A program made the translations under genes and the position numbers. The notes under the pieces were generated by a model. It did no database searches. It saw only the letters and a list, made by a program, of their open reading frames with translations, and was not told the DNA's origin. Shown here in pieces: positions 7,764 through 14,367 of a stretch of 21,645 bases of DNA. Origin of the DNA: Bacilli bacterium (GTDB taxonomy: Bacteria > Bacillota_I > Bacilli_A > RF39 > UBA660); NCBI GenBank assembly GCA_900772095.1, contig CAAGQJ010000054.1, forward strand, positions 1 through 21,645, read 5' to 3'. Each line of letters opens with the position of its first letter. The stretch's first letter is position 1.

Positions 7764-8315
7764 ATGTATGCATATTTTTATGGGAAAGTAGTTTTTCAAT
7801 CTGCTTCTTTTATAGTAGTAGATGTTAATAATATAGGGTATAATGTTTTTGTTTCTAATCCTTATGCTTATGAACTTGGTGATACTTATAAGATATATTT
7901 ATATCAGTTTATAAGGGAGGATGAAAATAGTTTATATGGGTTTAAGACTTTGGAAGAGAAGGATATGTTTTTAAAGTTAATTAGTGTTAAGGGAGTTGGT
8001 CCTAAGATGGCTCTTCCTATGTTTGCGACAGGTTCTGTTAATGGTATTTGTGATGCGATAGAAAGAGAGAATATATTATATTTAAAAAAGTTTCCTAAAA
8101 TTGGTGAAAAATTGGCTAAGCAGATTGTTCTTGATTTGAAGGGTAAAGTTAATGCTTCTGTTGCTTTAGAGAGTGATAATCTTGGTGAATTAGTTGATGT
8201 ATTAAAGGGACTTGGTTATAGAGAAAAGGATTTTAAGCATATTTTGGGTAAGGTTGATTGTTCGTTAACAATTGAGGAGCAGGTGAAGGAAGCACTTAAA
8301 TTGTTACTTAAATAG
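7764..8315 (+). CDS. ruvA: Holliday junction branch migration complex subunit RuvA
   Basis: 183 aa (B. subtilis about 200). The start MYAYFYGKV fits the RuvA OB-fold beginning (usually M-I-x-x-L-x-G), so translation begins at the ATG at 7764 behind GGTGGTGAT; upstream in-frame codons would add 19 residues that do not belong to the family and would run over the promoter. Domain II carries two helix-hairpin-helix motifs (SVKGVGPKMA and FPKIGEKLAKQIVLDLKGK) that contact the junction backbone; a short domain III (about the last 45 residues) contacts RuvB. RuvA tetramers clamp Holliday junctions and load RuvB rings. ruvB follows after 11 nt. Confidence 0.95.
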   Translation: MYAYFYGKVVFQSASFIVVDVNNIGYNVFVSNPYAYELGDTYKIYLYQFIREDENSLYGFKTLEEKDMFLKLISVKGVGPKMALPMFATGSVNGICDAIERENILYLKKFPKIGEKLAKQIVLDLKGKVNASVALESDNLGELVDVLKGLGYREKDFKHILGKVDCSLTIEEQVKEALKLLLK

Positions 8316-8326
8316 GAGGTTTTTGT

Positions 8327-9301
8327 ATGAGAAATGATATAGAGAAGAAGGAAGTAGAGTTTGAAACTTCGATAAGGCCTCGTTTGATAGATGAGTATAT
8401 TGGACAAACTGAGGTAAAGGAGAATATGAAGGTTTTTATTGAAGCTGCTAAGATAAGGGGAGAAAGTTTGGACCATGTATTACTTTATGGTCCACCGGGA
8501 CTTGGTAAGACTACAATGGCTAATATTATAGCAAATGAACTTGGTGTTAATATTAAGACTGCTAGTGGACCTTCAATAGAGAAAAGTGGTGATCTTGCGG
8601 CGATATTATCTACACTTGAACCTGGTGATGTATTATTTATTGATGAAATACATCGTATGCCTAGATATATAGAGGAAATACTTTATCCTGCAATGGAAGA
8701 TTTTACATTAAATATTATTATAGGTAGTGAAGGGGCAACTCGTAATATTAAAATAGATTTACCACCATTTACATTGGTTGGTGCGACGACAAGGGCTGGT
8801 GATATAACTGCACCGCTTAGAGATAGGTTTGGAATAGTTAATAAGCTTCAATATTATAGTACTGAAGAGCTTACTTTAATTGCTTTAAGAACTGCTAGAG
8901 TTTTAGGTTTGCAAATTGATAAAGAGGCTGCTTCTATGATTGCTAAGAGGAGTCGTGGTACTCCTAGAATTGTTAATAATTTAATAAAAAGAGTAAGGGA
9001 TTTTACTTTAGTAGAGGGTAAAGATTATATTGACCTTGATATTACTAATAAGGCTCTTGATAGATTAAAGATAGATAAGATGGGTTTGGATGAAACTGAT
9101 AAGGAAATTCTTCTTACGATAATTGATAAGTTTTCTGGGGGACCAGTTGGTATTGATACTCTTGCTACTAGCATAGGGGAGGAATCTTCTACTATAGAGG
9201 ATATGTATGAGCCTTATTTGATACAAATTGGTTTTATGAAAAGAACTTCTCGTGGTAGAATTGCTACTAGAGAAGCTTATAAGTATTTTAATAGGGATTA
9301 A
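8327..9301 (+). CDS. ruvB: Holliday junction branch migration ATPase RuvB
   Basis: 324 aa, usual size. AAA+ motor with Walker A GPPGLGKTT (residues 55-63), Walker B LFIDEIHR (103-110), GATTRAG sensor 1 region (152-158) and the APLRDRFG segment (162-169); the C-terminal winged helix includes the GGPVGIDTLA and SRGRIAT motifs. It pumps DNA through the RuvA-bound junction during recombinational repair. A strong AGGAGG sits 7-8 nt before the ATG. Its stop codon overlaps that of the convergent Cse60-like gene, and the likely ruvB terminator lies inside that gene. No ruvC is present, as expected for Bacilli, which use RecU. Confidence 0.97.
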   Translation: MRNDIEKKEVEFETSIRPRLIDEYIGQTEVKENMKVFIEAAKIRGESLDHVLLYGPPGLGKTTMANIIANELGVNIKTASGPSIEKSGDLAAILSTLEPGDVLFIDEIHRMPRYIEEILYPAMEDFTLNIIIGSEGATRNIKIDLPPFTLVGATTRAGDITAPLRDRFGIVNKLQYYSTEELTLIALRTARVLGLQIDKEAASMIAKRSRGTPRIVNNLIKRVRDFTLVEGKDYIDLDITNKALDRLKIDKMGLDETDKEILLTIIDKFSGGPVGIDTLATSIGEESSTIEDMYEPYLIQIGFMKRTSRGRIATREAYKYFNRD

Positions 9302-9462
9302 TTATATATTATAATGGCGGAGTAACAATATATTTGTTCTTCTCCTGATACTGCGATTGCTACTTGGTATTTTATATCAATGACTTCTTTTTCTTCAATG
9401 AAGTCATTGATTTTTTCTTCTAAGTCTAATTCATTTTCTTCATCAAATATTTTAACTTTCAT
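9298..9462 (-). CDS. Cse60-like small sporulation-associated protein
   Basis: 54 aa encoded on the minus strand, beginning MKVKIFDEENELDLEEKIN and containing VIDIKYQVAIAVSGEEQIYC, then SAIIIYN at the end. This pattern (KVKxFDE, LEExIN.F, VIDIKYQVA, EQIYCYSAxI) is that of the Cse60 family, named after a sigma-E controlled B. subtilis gene of about 60 codons. Its molecular role is unknown; a two-strand-plus-helix fold resembling dodecin-type small proteins seems possible, but that is a guess. RBS AAAGGA precedes the ATG by 6 nt. It is convergent with ruvB and overlaps it by 4 nt. An internal perfect 12-bp inverted repeat doubles as a terminator on the opposite strand. Confidence 0.75.
   Translation of the reverse strand: MKVKIFDEENELDLEEKINDFIEEKEVIDIKYQVAIAVSGEEQIYCYSAIIIYN
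9376..9416 (+). terminator. ruvB terminator embedded in the antisense Cse60-like gene
   Basis: ATCAATGACTTC (9376-9387) is perfectly complementary to GAAGTCATTGAT (9400-9411), loop 12 nt, and is followed on the + strand by T residues (9412-9416). On the minus strand no T tract follows, so the signal is directional. Confidence 0.7.
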
Positions 9463-9486
9463 AATTATTCCTTTCATTATAATATT

Positions 9487-9514
9487 ACTATATATTTTTC
9501 TATTATTTTGTCAA
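9487..9514 (-). promoter_or_regulatory. Promoter of the Cse60-like gene
   Basis: On the minus strand a consensus TTGACA (9514-9509) is followed 16 bp later by TATAGT (9492-9487). A second TATAAT at 9481-9476 has no suitably spaced -35. This is a housekeeping-type promoter rather than an obvious sigma-E site. Confidence 0.5.
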
Positions 9515-9547
9515 AAAATATATCTTTATATTCTATTTTAATTATGG

Positions 9548-9558
9548 TAAAATATAAT
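9548..9558 (+). promoter_or_regulatory. Candidate -10 of the thioredoxin-fold gene and trmL
   Basis: TGG-TAAAAT (9545-9553) and an overlapping TATAAT (9553-9558) both lie just upstream of the RBS GAAGGTG; no clear -35. Confidence 0.35.
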
Positions 9559-9574
9559 TGAATGAAGGTGTGAT

Positions 9575-10084
9575 ATGGGTAAAAAAGGTAGTTTAAAAAA
9601 TTATATTATTTTATTGTGTATTATGTTATTTACTGTTATATGTGTTTTTTATATTTTAAATTTGTATAAGCAGTATAATGATGAAAAACTTAAAACTTCG
9701 GTGATTTCTAGTGTATTAAGTGAAGTTAAGTATGATGATTTGTCTAGTATAGTAAAGGAAAGGGATTTTTTAGTTGTATATATGTGTTCTTCTAGTGAAT
9801 TAAAGTGTCGTAATTTTGAATCTAAGTTTAAAGATTATTTAGTTAAGAATGATTTAACTACTGATACTGTGTATTTGAGTTTGGGTTATAGTGGTGATAA
9901 TGATAATTATATTTCTAGAATATATAATGATTATAAGAGTGATACTTTGATGAAGAAACTTAATAATTATCCTTCAATTCTTATATTTAGTAATGGTGAA
10001 ATAATAGATTTATTTAGTCCGAATAAGGATTCTTCTAATACAATTGCGCTTGCTAAAGAGTTTCTTTCGGGGTATGTATCATGA
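9575..10084 (+). CDS. Membrane-anchored thioredoxin-fold protein lacking CxxC
   Basis: 169 aa. A KK-rich start and a hydrophobic helix at about residues 9-30 form a signal anchor, then a short helical linker. The rest (ERDFLVVYMCSSSELKCRNFESKFKDYL, then a block ending NNYPSILIFSNGEIIDLF) has the thioredoxin-like order: strand with the redox-site position, helix, and the cis-Pro strand (YPSILIFSNG). At the active-site position there is C-x6-C instead of C-x2-C, so a normal disulfide oxidoreductase role is doubtful; it might be a structural or binding module facing outward. I recognise the fold but not a named family. It overlaps trmL by an ATGA, implying translational coupling. Confidence 0.6.
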   Translation: MGKKGSLKNYIILLCIMLFTVICVFYILNLYKQYNDEKLKTSVISSVLSEVKYDDLSSIVKERDFLVVYMCSSSELKCRNFESKFKDYLVKNDLTTDTVYLSLGYSGDNDNYISRIYNDYKSDTLMKKLNNYPSILIFSNGEIIDLFSPNKDSSNTIALAKEFLSGYVS

Positions 10085-10587
10085 TAAATATAGTTTTATA
10101 TGAACCGGAAATACCTCAAAATACTGGTAATATTATGCGTACTTGTGTTGCTACTTCTTCTAAACTTCATTTAATTAAACCACTTGGTTTTTCTCTTGAT
10201 GAGAAGTATATAAAAAGAAGTGCAGTAAATTATATAGATAAGCTTGATTATGAAGTTTATGAAAATTATGAAGATTTTTTGAGTAAAAATACTGGGGAGT
10301 TTTATTATTTTACTAGGTATGGTAAAAAGCCTCATACTTCGTTTGATTATAGTGATAGTTCTAAGAATATATATTTAATATTTGGAAAGGAGTCTACAGG
10401 TATTCCTAAGGAAATACTTAAGAATCATTTAGATAGGTGTATGAGAATTCCTATGACTAGTAACGTGAGAGCGCTTAATTTATCTAATTGTGTTGCTATT
10501 GTTACTTATGAAGTTTTAAGACAACAGGATTATAATGATTTACTTAGGACGGAACCACATAAGGGAGAAAATTATTTAGAAGAATAG
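10081..10587 (+). CDS. trmL: tRNA (cytidine/uridine(34)-2'-O)-methyltransferase TrmL
   Basis: 168 aa, typical for this short SPOUT methyltransferase. N-terminal MINIVLYEPEIPQNTGNIMR carries the conserved PxIPxNxGNxxR motif; motif 2 is IYLIFGKESTGIP (97-109) and motif 3 RIPMTSNVRALNLSN (122-136), which build the trefoil-knot S-adenosylmethionine site. It methylates the ribose of wobble nucleotide 34 in tRNA-Leu isoacceptors. Its ATG overlaps the stop of the upstream thioredoxin-fold gene, and its own stop codon lies in the loop of the following terminator. Confidence 0.93.
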   Translation: MINIVLYEPEIPQNTGNIMRTCVATSSKLHLIKPLGFSLDEKYIKRSAVNYIDKLDYEVYENYEDFLSKNTGEFYYFTRYGKKPHTSFDYSDSSKNIYLIFGKESTGIPKEILKNHLDRCMRIPMTSNVRALNLSNCVAIVTYEVLRQQDYNDLLRTEPHKGENYLEE

Positions 10588-10603
10588 TTTTCTTCTTTTT
10601 TTT
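10578..10603 (+). terminator. Terminator overlapping the end of trmL
   Basis: AGAAGAA (10578-10584) pairs with TTCTTCT (10590-10596); the 5-nt loop contains the trmL TAG stop; T tract to 10603. Confidence 0.75.
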
Positions 10604-10652
10604 CGACATTTTTTTGTTTTTTTGTTATTTATACTAATAATGGTGATAATAT

Positions 10653-11120
10653 ATGAAATTTAAATTTTTAGTTCCTATTGTACTTTCTATTGTTATTGGT
10701 TTTTTTATTGGTAAAGTTTTTTTTAATCAATATGATACGATGGGTGTTTCTTCTTTTAGTGATGGAGAAAAGGTTTATTTTGTGGAACTTGGTATTTATT
10801 CTGATGTTAATGAATTGCAATCAAAGGTAAAAAATTATGATGATTATTTATATTTAAAGTCTTCAGATGGGTATCATTTGTATGCGGGGGTTACGAAAAA
10901 TAAAAAAACTGCTGATAGAATTAAGGTGTATTATAAAGAATCATTCAATAATATATATGTAAGGGAAAAATATGTTGATAATTATTCTTTTCTTAATATA
11001 TTAGCTGAATATGATAAGATTTGTTTAGCACTTTCTAATGATAAGGATTTACCTAGTATAGAAAAGATAGTTATTTCTAATTATAAGGAGATGATTTTAG
11101 AGAATGGGGATACTAATTAA
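10653..11120 (+). CDS. SPOR-domain-like membrane protein (SpoIIB-position)
   Basis: 155 aa. One transmembrane helix at about residues 5-24, then an extracytoplasmic region with VYFVELGIYSDVNELQSKVK (about residues 41-60), YLYLKSSDGYHLYAGVTKNK and a helix/strand pair, which has the beta-alpha-beta layout of a SPOR domain that binds denuded glycan strands at septa. In B. subtilis the SPOR-type septal protein SpoIIB is encoded just upstream of maf-radC-mreBCD, and this gene precedes radC-mreCD, so a SpoIIB-like or divisional role is a reasonable inference. The last 17 nt overlap the radC start. Sequence similarity to SPOR is weak and judged by eye. Confidence 0.6.
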   Translation: MKFKFLVPIVLSIVIGFFIGKVFFNQYDTMGVSSFSDGEKVYFVELGIYSDVNELQSKVKNYDDYLYLKSSDGYHLYAGVTKNKKTADRIKVYYKESFNNIYVREKYVDNYSFLNILAEYDKICLALSNDKDLPSIEKIVISNYKEMILENGDTN

Positions 11121-11802
11121 GGATGTTCCACTTGATGAGCGTCCTAGGGAAAGGTTAATAAGAGATGGAAAGGAAAGTTTATCTAATACTGAACTTTTGT
11201 CTATTATATTAAAAAATGGTACTAGGGGTAAGAGTGTTACGGAACTTTCTACTAATTTGTTAAATGTTGTGGAAAAGTTTGAGAATTTAAAAGATGTAAA
11301 TTTGGAAGTGTTAAGAAGTGTAAAAGGTATTGGTAGTGCAAAGGCTGTTGAAATACTTGCTACGATTGAACTTGGAAGGCGTCTTTACTTGATGAAGGAA
11401 AAATCTAGTAGTAAAGTGTTTAACAATTCTAAAGTAATATATGAGTCAAATAAATATTTATTTGACAGTAAGAATCAAGAGTATTTTTATTGTTTGTATT
11501 TAAATTCTAAGAAAGAGTTAATAGAAAGGAAATTATTGTTTATGGGAACACTTAATAAAAGTATTGTACATCCGAGAGAAATATTTAAGGAGGCTTATAT
11601 GTTGTCAGCTTCTTCGATAGTATGTATGCATAATCATCCAAGTGGTGATGTTTTACCAAGTCCTGAAGATATATATTTGACAAAGTCACTTATGGAAATA
11701 GGCAAGTTACAGCAGATACCTATTTTAGATCATATTATATTTGGAAGTGATACTTATTATAGTTTTTTTGATAATGATAGTTTTATGAGGGGTAATTTAT
11801 GA
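11104..11802 (+). CDS. radC: RadC family JAB/MPN-domain protein
   Basis: 232 aa, standard length. The N-terminus (IKDVPLDERPRERLIRDG) and UPF0758 helices are typical, with a helix-hairpin-helix at SVKGIGSAKAVEI (72-84). The C-terminal MPN-like metalloprotease domain keeps the signature HNHPSGD (H176, H178, S180) and D189. The family name is historical: a direct role in repair is not established. It starts within the preceding SPOR-like gene and overlaps mreC by ATGA, so the genes are co-translated. mreB, which usually follows radC, is absent. Confidence 0.93.
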   Translation: MGILIKDVPLDERPRERLIRDGKESLSNTELLSIILKNGTRGKSVTELSTNLLNVVEKFENLKDVNLEVLRSVKGIGSAKAVEILATIELGRRLYLMKEKSSSKVFNNSKVIYESNKYLFDSKNQEYFYCLYLNSKKELIERKLLFMGTLNKSIVHPREIFKEAYMLSASSIVCMHNHPSGDVLPSPEDIYLTKSLMEIGKLQQIPILDHIIFGSDTYYSFFDNDSFMRGNL

Positions 11803-12545
11803 AGAAAATATATAAGTTTTTAATAGTTATTTTACTTGTTTTGTTTACATTTTTTTTTGTAAATAATAATAATTATTTTGAAAAGATAAAGATTAAGGGA
11901 TATGCTCTTGATACATTAAGTATTTTTGATAAGTTTTTAGATATTAGAAATTATAAGAAGTATGTGACTGAAAATAAGGAATTAAAGGAAAGGGAAATGC
12001 TTGATGAAACTTTAATTCTTAAGAGTAAGGAACAGGAACAAGAAATTTTGTCATTAAAGGAACTTTTGGATATTAAAAAAGTTTATAGTTCTTATGATGT
12101 TGTTTTTTCTACTGTAATAATGGAGAATGTTATTTCTTCTTCATTTACTATTGATAAGGGTAAAAGTTCTTCGATAAAAAAGGGGGATGCTGTTATTACT
12201 AATGATGGTATCTTAGGTATAGTTGATGTTTTGTATGATAATAGTGCAGTTGTTAAACTTTTGAGTACTAAGAATACGAATTTGTCTATTAAAGTTAATG
12301 ATATATATGGGGCTTTATCTTATGACTATGATAATATTTTTGTAATAAATGATATAAAAACTTCTTTTGAAGTTAAAATAGGTGATAAAGTTTATACTAC
12401 AGGAATGGGTAATTTACCTAGTGGTATTTTAGTTGGAACTGTTAAGGAAATAAAGGAAGATAATTATGGTATTAGTAATATTCTTTTTGTAGAGGGTGCT
12501 TATTTTAATAATACTAGATATGTTGGAGTATTAAGGAGTAAGTGA
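11799..12545 (+). CDS. mreC: Rod shape-determining protein MreC
   Basis: 248 aa. N-terminal membrane helix (about 5-22), a coiled coil (about 55-90, KYVTENKELKEREML to QEILSLKELLDIK) and a periplasm-facing double beta-barrel region with the MreC pattern SSSFTIDKGKSSSIKKGDAV, GILGIVDVL and GDKVYTTGMGNLPSGILVGTV. MreC links MreB/MreD to PBP2-type transpeptidases in elongation. Shorter than B. subtilis MreC (290 aa), mainly in the C-terminal tail. ATGA overlap with radC and with mreD. Confidence 0.92.
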   Translation: MKKIYKFLIVILLVLFTFFFVNNNNYFEKIKIKGYALDTLSIFDKFLDIRNYKKYVTENKELKEREMLDETLILKSKEQEQEILSLKELLDIKKVYSSYDVVFSTVIMENVISSSFTIDKGKSSSIKKGDAVITNDGILGIVDVLYDNSAVVKLLSTKNTNLSIKVNDIYGALSYDYDNIFVINDIKTSFEVKIGDKVYTTGMGNLPSGILVGTVKEIKEDNYGISNILFVEGAYFNNTRYVGVLRSK

Positions 12546-13012
12546 TGATATATTTAGTGATTACAATTTTTTTGGATATTATTTTTTCGTTAATTATACC
12601 TAGTAATAGTCTTTTTTTACCTTTATTTTTTGTTAGTAGTTTACCTTTTTTATATATGATTTTTAGCAAGAAGAGTTATTATATTATTTTAGTTATTGTA
12701 GGTTTTATATATGATTTATTTTATAGTGATTTGATGTTTTTGTATGTTTTAGTTTTTTTAATACTTGGTTTTGTTACAATGATGATTTATAAAAGAGAAG
12801 TTTTATCTATTGTGTTTATTTTTATAGTTAATGTGGTGTTATATTATTTAATTTGTTTTACTTTATATTTTGTGTTTGGGTTGACGAATTTTGATTATAG
12901 ATTTTTATCTATATTGGGTTCATCTTTTATACTTAATATTATTTATATTTTTATATCTATGTTTGTCTTAAAAAGTCATATTTTTTTTACTAGAAAAAAA
13001 CTTAATTATTAA
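12545..13012 (+). CDS. mreD: Rod shape-determining protein MreD
   Basis: 155 aa, strongly hydrophobic with about five transmembrane helices and few motifs, as usual for MreD; LVFLILGFVTMMIYKREVL is the most family-like stretch. Identity depends partly on its place directly after mreC. The ATG at 12545 is chosen because AAGGAG lies 6 nt upstream; GTG 12542 would leave only 3 nt. The start overlaps the mreC stop. Confidence 0.85.
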   Translation: MIYLVITIFLDIIFSLIIPSNSLFLPLFFVSSLPFLYMIFSKKSYYIILVIVGFIYDLFYSDLMFLYVLVFLILGFVTMMIYKREVLSIVFIFIVNVVLYYLICFTLYFVFGLTNFDYRFLSILGSSFILNIIYIFISMFVLKSHIFFTRKKLNY

Positions 13013-13021
13013 ATATTATCA

Positions 13022-13027
13022 TATAAT
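13022..13027 (+). promoter_or_regulatory. Candidate -10 for an internal spoIVFAB-like promoter
   Basis: TATAAT in the only gap (31 nt) of an otherwise overlapping operon, 16 bp before the SpoIVFA-like start. No clear -35. Confidence 0.3.
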
Positions 13028-13043
13028 GTTGTAGGTGATATAT

Positions 13044-13631
13044 ATGGAATATAAGTCTGTTAATAAGTATTTGTTAAAGAATAAAAAGAAGAGTAGTTTT
13101 ATATCTAGGTTACTTATGAAGTTGATGTTTTGTGTTGTTTTGTTTTTGGCACTTCTTATAGTTTTAAAGTATGATAAAAGTAATGATAAGAAAATATATA
13201 ATTATATTACAAGTCATAATATTAGTTTTGCTAAGTTTAATAAGTGGTTTAAGGATAAATTTGGTGATATTATACCATTTGAGAAGGTAGTTAAAGACTC
13301 AGTTACTCCTGTATTTAGTGAAAAATTAAGTTATAGTGAGGAAAGTATATATAAAGATGGTGTTAAACTTACTGTTGATGATAATTATTTAGTACCTATT
13401 TTGGAGAGTGGAATAGTTGTTTTTGTTGGTGATAAGGAGGATTATGGGAAGACAGTAATTATTGAGCAAGTTAATGGTATAGATGTAATGTATGGTAATT
13501 TATCAAGTGTAAGTGTAAACATGTATGATTATGTAAATAAGGGTGAATTTTTGGGAGAGGCAGATAAGACTTTGTATTTAGTTTTTTCTAAAGATGGGAA
13601 GTATTTAGATTATAAAGAGTATATTAAATAA
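13044..13631 (+). CDS. SpoIVFA-like membrane protein with degenerate LytM/M23 domain
   Basis: 195 aa. A basic cytoplasmic N-terminus, one membrane helix (about residues 23-44), a linker and a C-terminal LytM-like beta domain (VPILESGIVVFVGDKEDYGKTVIIEQVNG, then MYGNLSSV and YVNKGEFLG). The zinc-binding His and Asp residues of active M23 peptidases are absent, as in SpoIVFA. In B. subtilis SpoIVFA holds and inhibits the intramembrane protease SpoIVFB. It lies directly upstream of an M50 protease gene and downstream of mreCD, the same synteny as in Bacillus except that minCD are missing. The ATG at 13044 follows TAGGTGAT; GTG at 13035 is inside that RBS. Confidence 0.75.
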   Translation: MEYKSVNKYLLKNKKKSSFISRLLMKLMFCVVLFLALLIVLKYDKSNDKKIYNYITSHNISFAKFNKWFKDKFGDIIPFEKVVKDSVTPVFSEKLSYSEESIYKDGVKLTVDDNYLVPILESGIVVFVGDKEDYGKTVIIEQVNGIDVMYGNLSSVSVNMYDYVNKGEFLGEADKTLYLVFSKDGKYLDYKEYIK

Positions 13632-13632
13632 A

Positions 13633-14367
13633 TTGTATATTCATCCTTTAACATATTTATTTATAGTTTTAATAGTAGTAACTGGTATGTTTAAAGAGTT
13701 TGCTATTATATTTTCTATTATTATTATACATGAATTAGGTCATTTTTCTGTTTCTAAAGTATTTAATTGGAATTTAGATAAGATTAGTATTTATCCTTTT
13801 GGAGGTTGTGTAAAGTTTAATGAGAAATTAAATAGACCTTTATATGAGGAATTATTTATTTTACTTGGAGGACCTTGTTTGCAGATTATATATTTTTTAT
13901 TTATATATTTTTTATATGATAAGGGGATTTTTAGTTATAGAAATTATATTTTATTTAAGGAGTATAATTATGCGCTTTTATGGTTTAATCTATTACCTAT
14001 TTATCCTCTTGATGGGGGAAGAATACTTAATGTTGTAAATAATTATATTTTTTCATTTAAAATCAGTAATAAGATTACGATTATATTTTCATATATATTT
14101 ATTTTGTATATTTTAATTAAGTTAAGAAATATTAATTTAAATAGTATGGTTATTTTACTTGGTTATGAAGATTTTGTGTATTTAAAAAGACAAAGTTTTT
14201 TATATAATAAGTTATTACTTGAAAGGTTTATTGGTGATTTTAAGTTTAAGAAGTTTAAGGTTATAAGAAGTAAGGATAGTTTTTATAAAGATAGAAGGCA
14301 TATTATTAAAAGTGATAATAGATATATAACTGAAAAAGAGTATTTATATGAAAGATTTGGTGATTAG
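13633..14367 (+). CDS. SpoIVFB-like M50 intramembrane metalloprotease
   Basis: 244 aa, polytopic. HELGH at residues 33-37 supplies the zinc ligands and catalytic Glu; NLLPIYPLDGGR (119-130) supplies the third ligand Asp. The segment ISIYPFGGCVKFNE and NRPLYEELFILLGGP match SpoIVFB closely in order. SpoIVFB cleaves pro-sigma-K inside the membrane during B. subtilis sporulation. I start it at TTG 13633 because the residues YIHPLTYLF then align with the family's first helix (which begins H-V-H-P in B. subtilis); the next ATG would remove that helix. The protein is shorter than SpoIVFB (288 aa) and no complete C-terminal CBS domain is evident. No strong RBS is seen; coupling to the SpoIVFA-like stop 1 nt upstream is likely. 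Confidence 0.8.
   Translation: MYIHPLTYLFIVLIVVTGMFKEFAIIFSIIIIHELGHFSVSKVFNWNLDKISIYPFGGCVKFNEKLNRPLYEELFILLGGPCLQIIYFLFIYFLYDKGIFSYRNYILFKEYNYALLWFNLLPIYPLDGGRILNVVNNYIFSFKISNKITIIFSYIFILYILIKLRNINLNSMVILLGYEDFVYLKRQSFLYNKLLLERFIGDFKFKKFKVIRSKDSFYKDRRHIIKSDNRYITEKEYLYERFGD

Noticed and set aside
8216..8476. Open frame on the minus strand across the ruvA-ruvB junction
   Set aside because: Lies over well-supported ruvA and ruvB coding sequence, has no RBS and no recognisable product.
13844..14038. 64-codon frame inside the SpoIVFB-like gene
   Set aside because: Out-of-frame shadow of a membrane protein gene; hydrophobic composition follows from the T-rich sequence.
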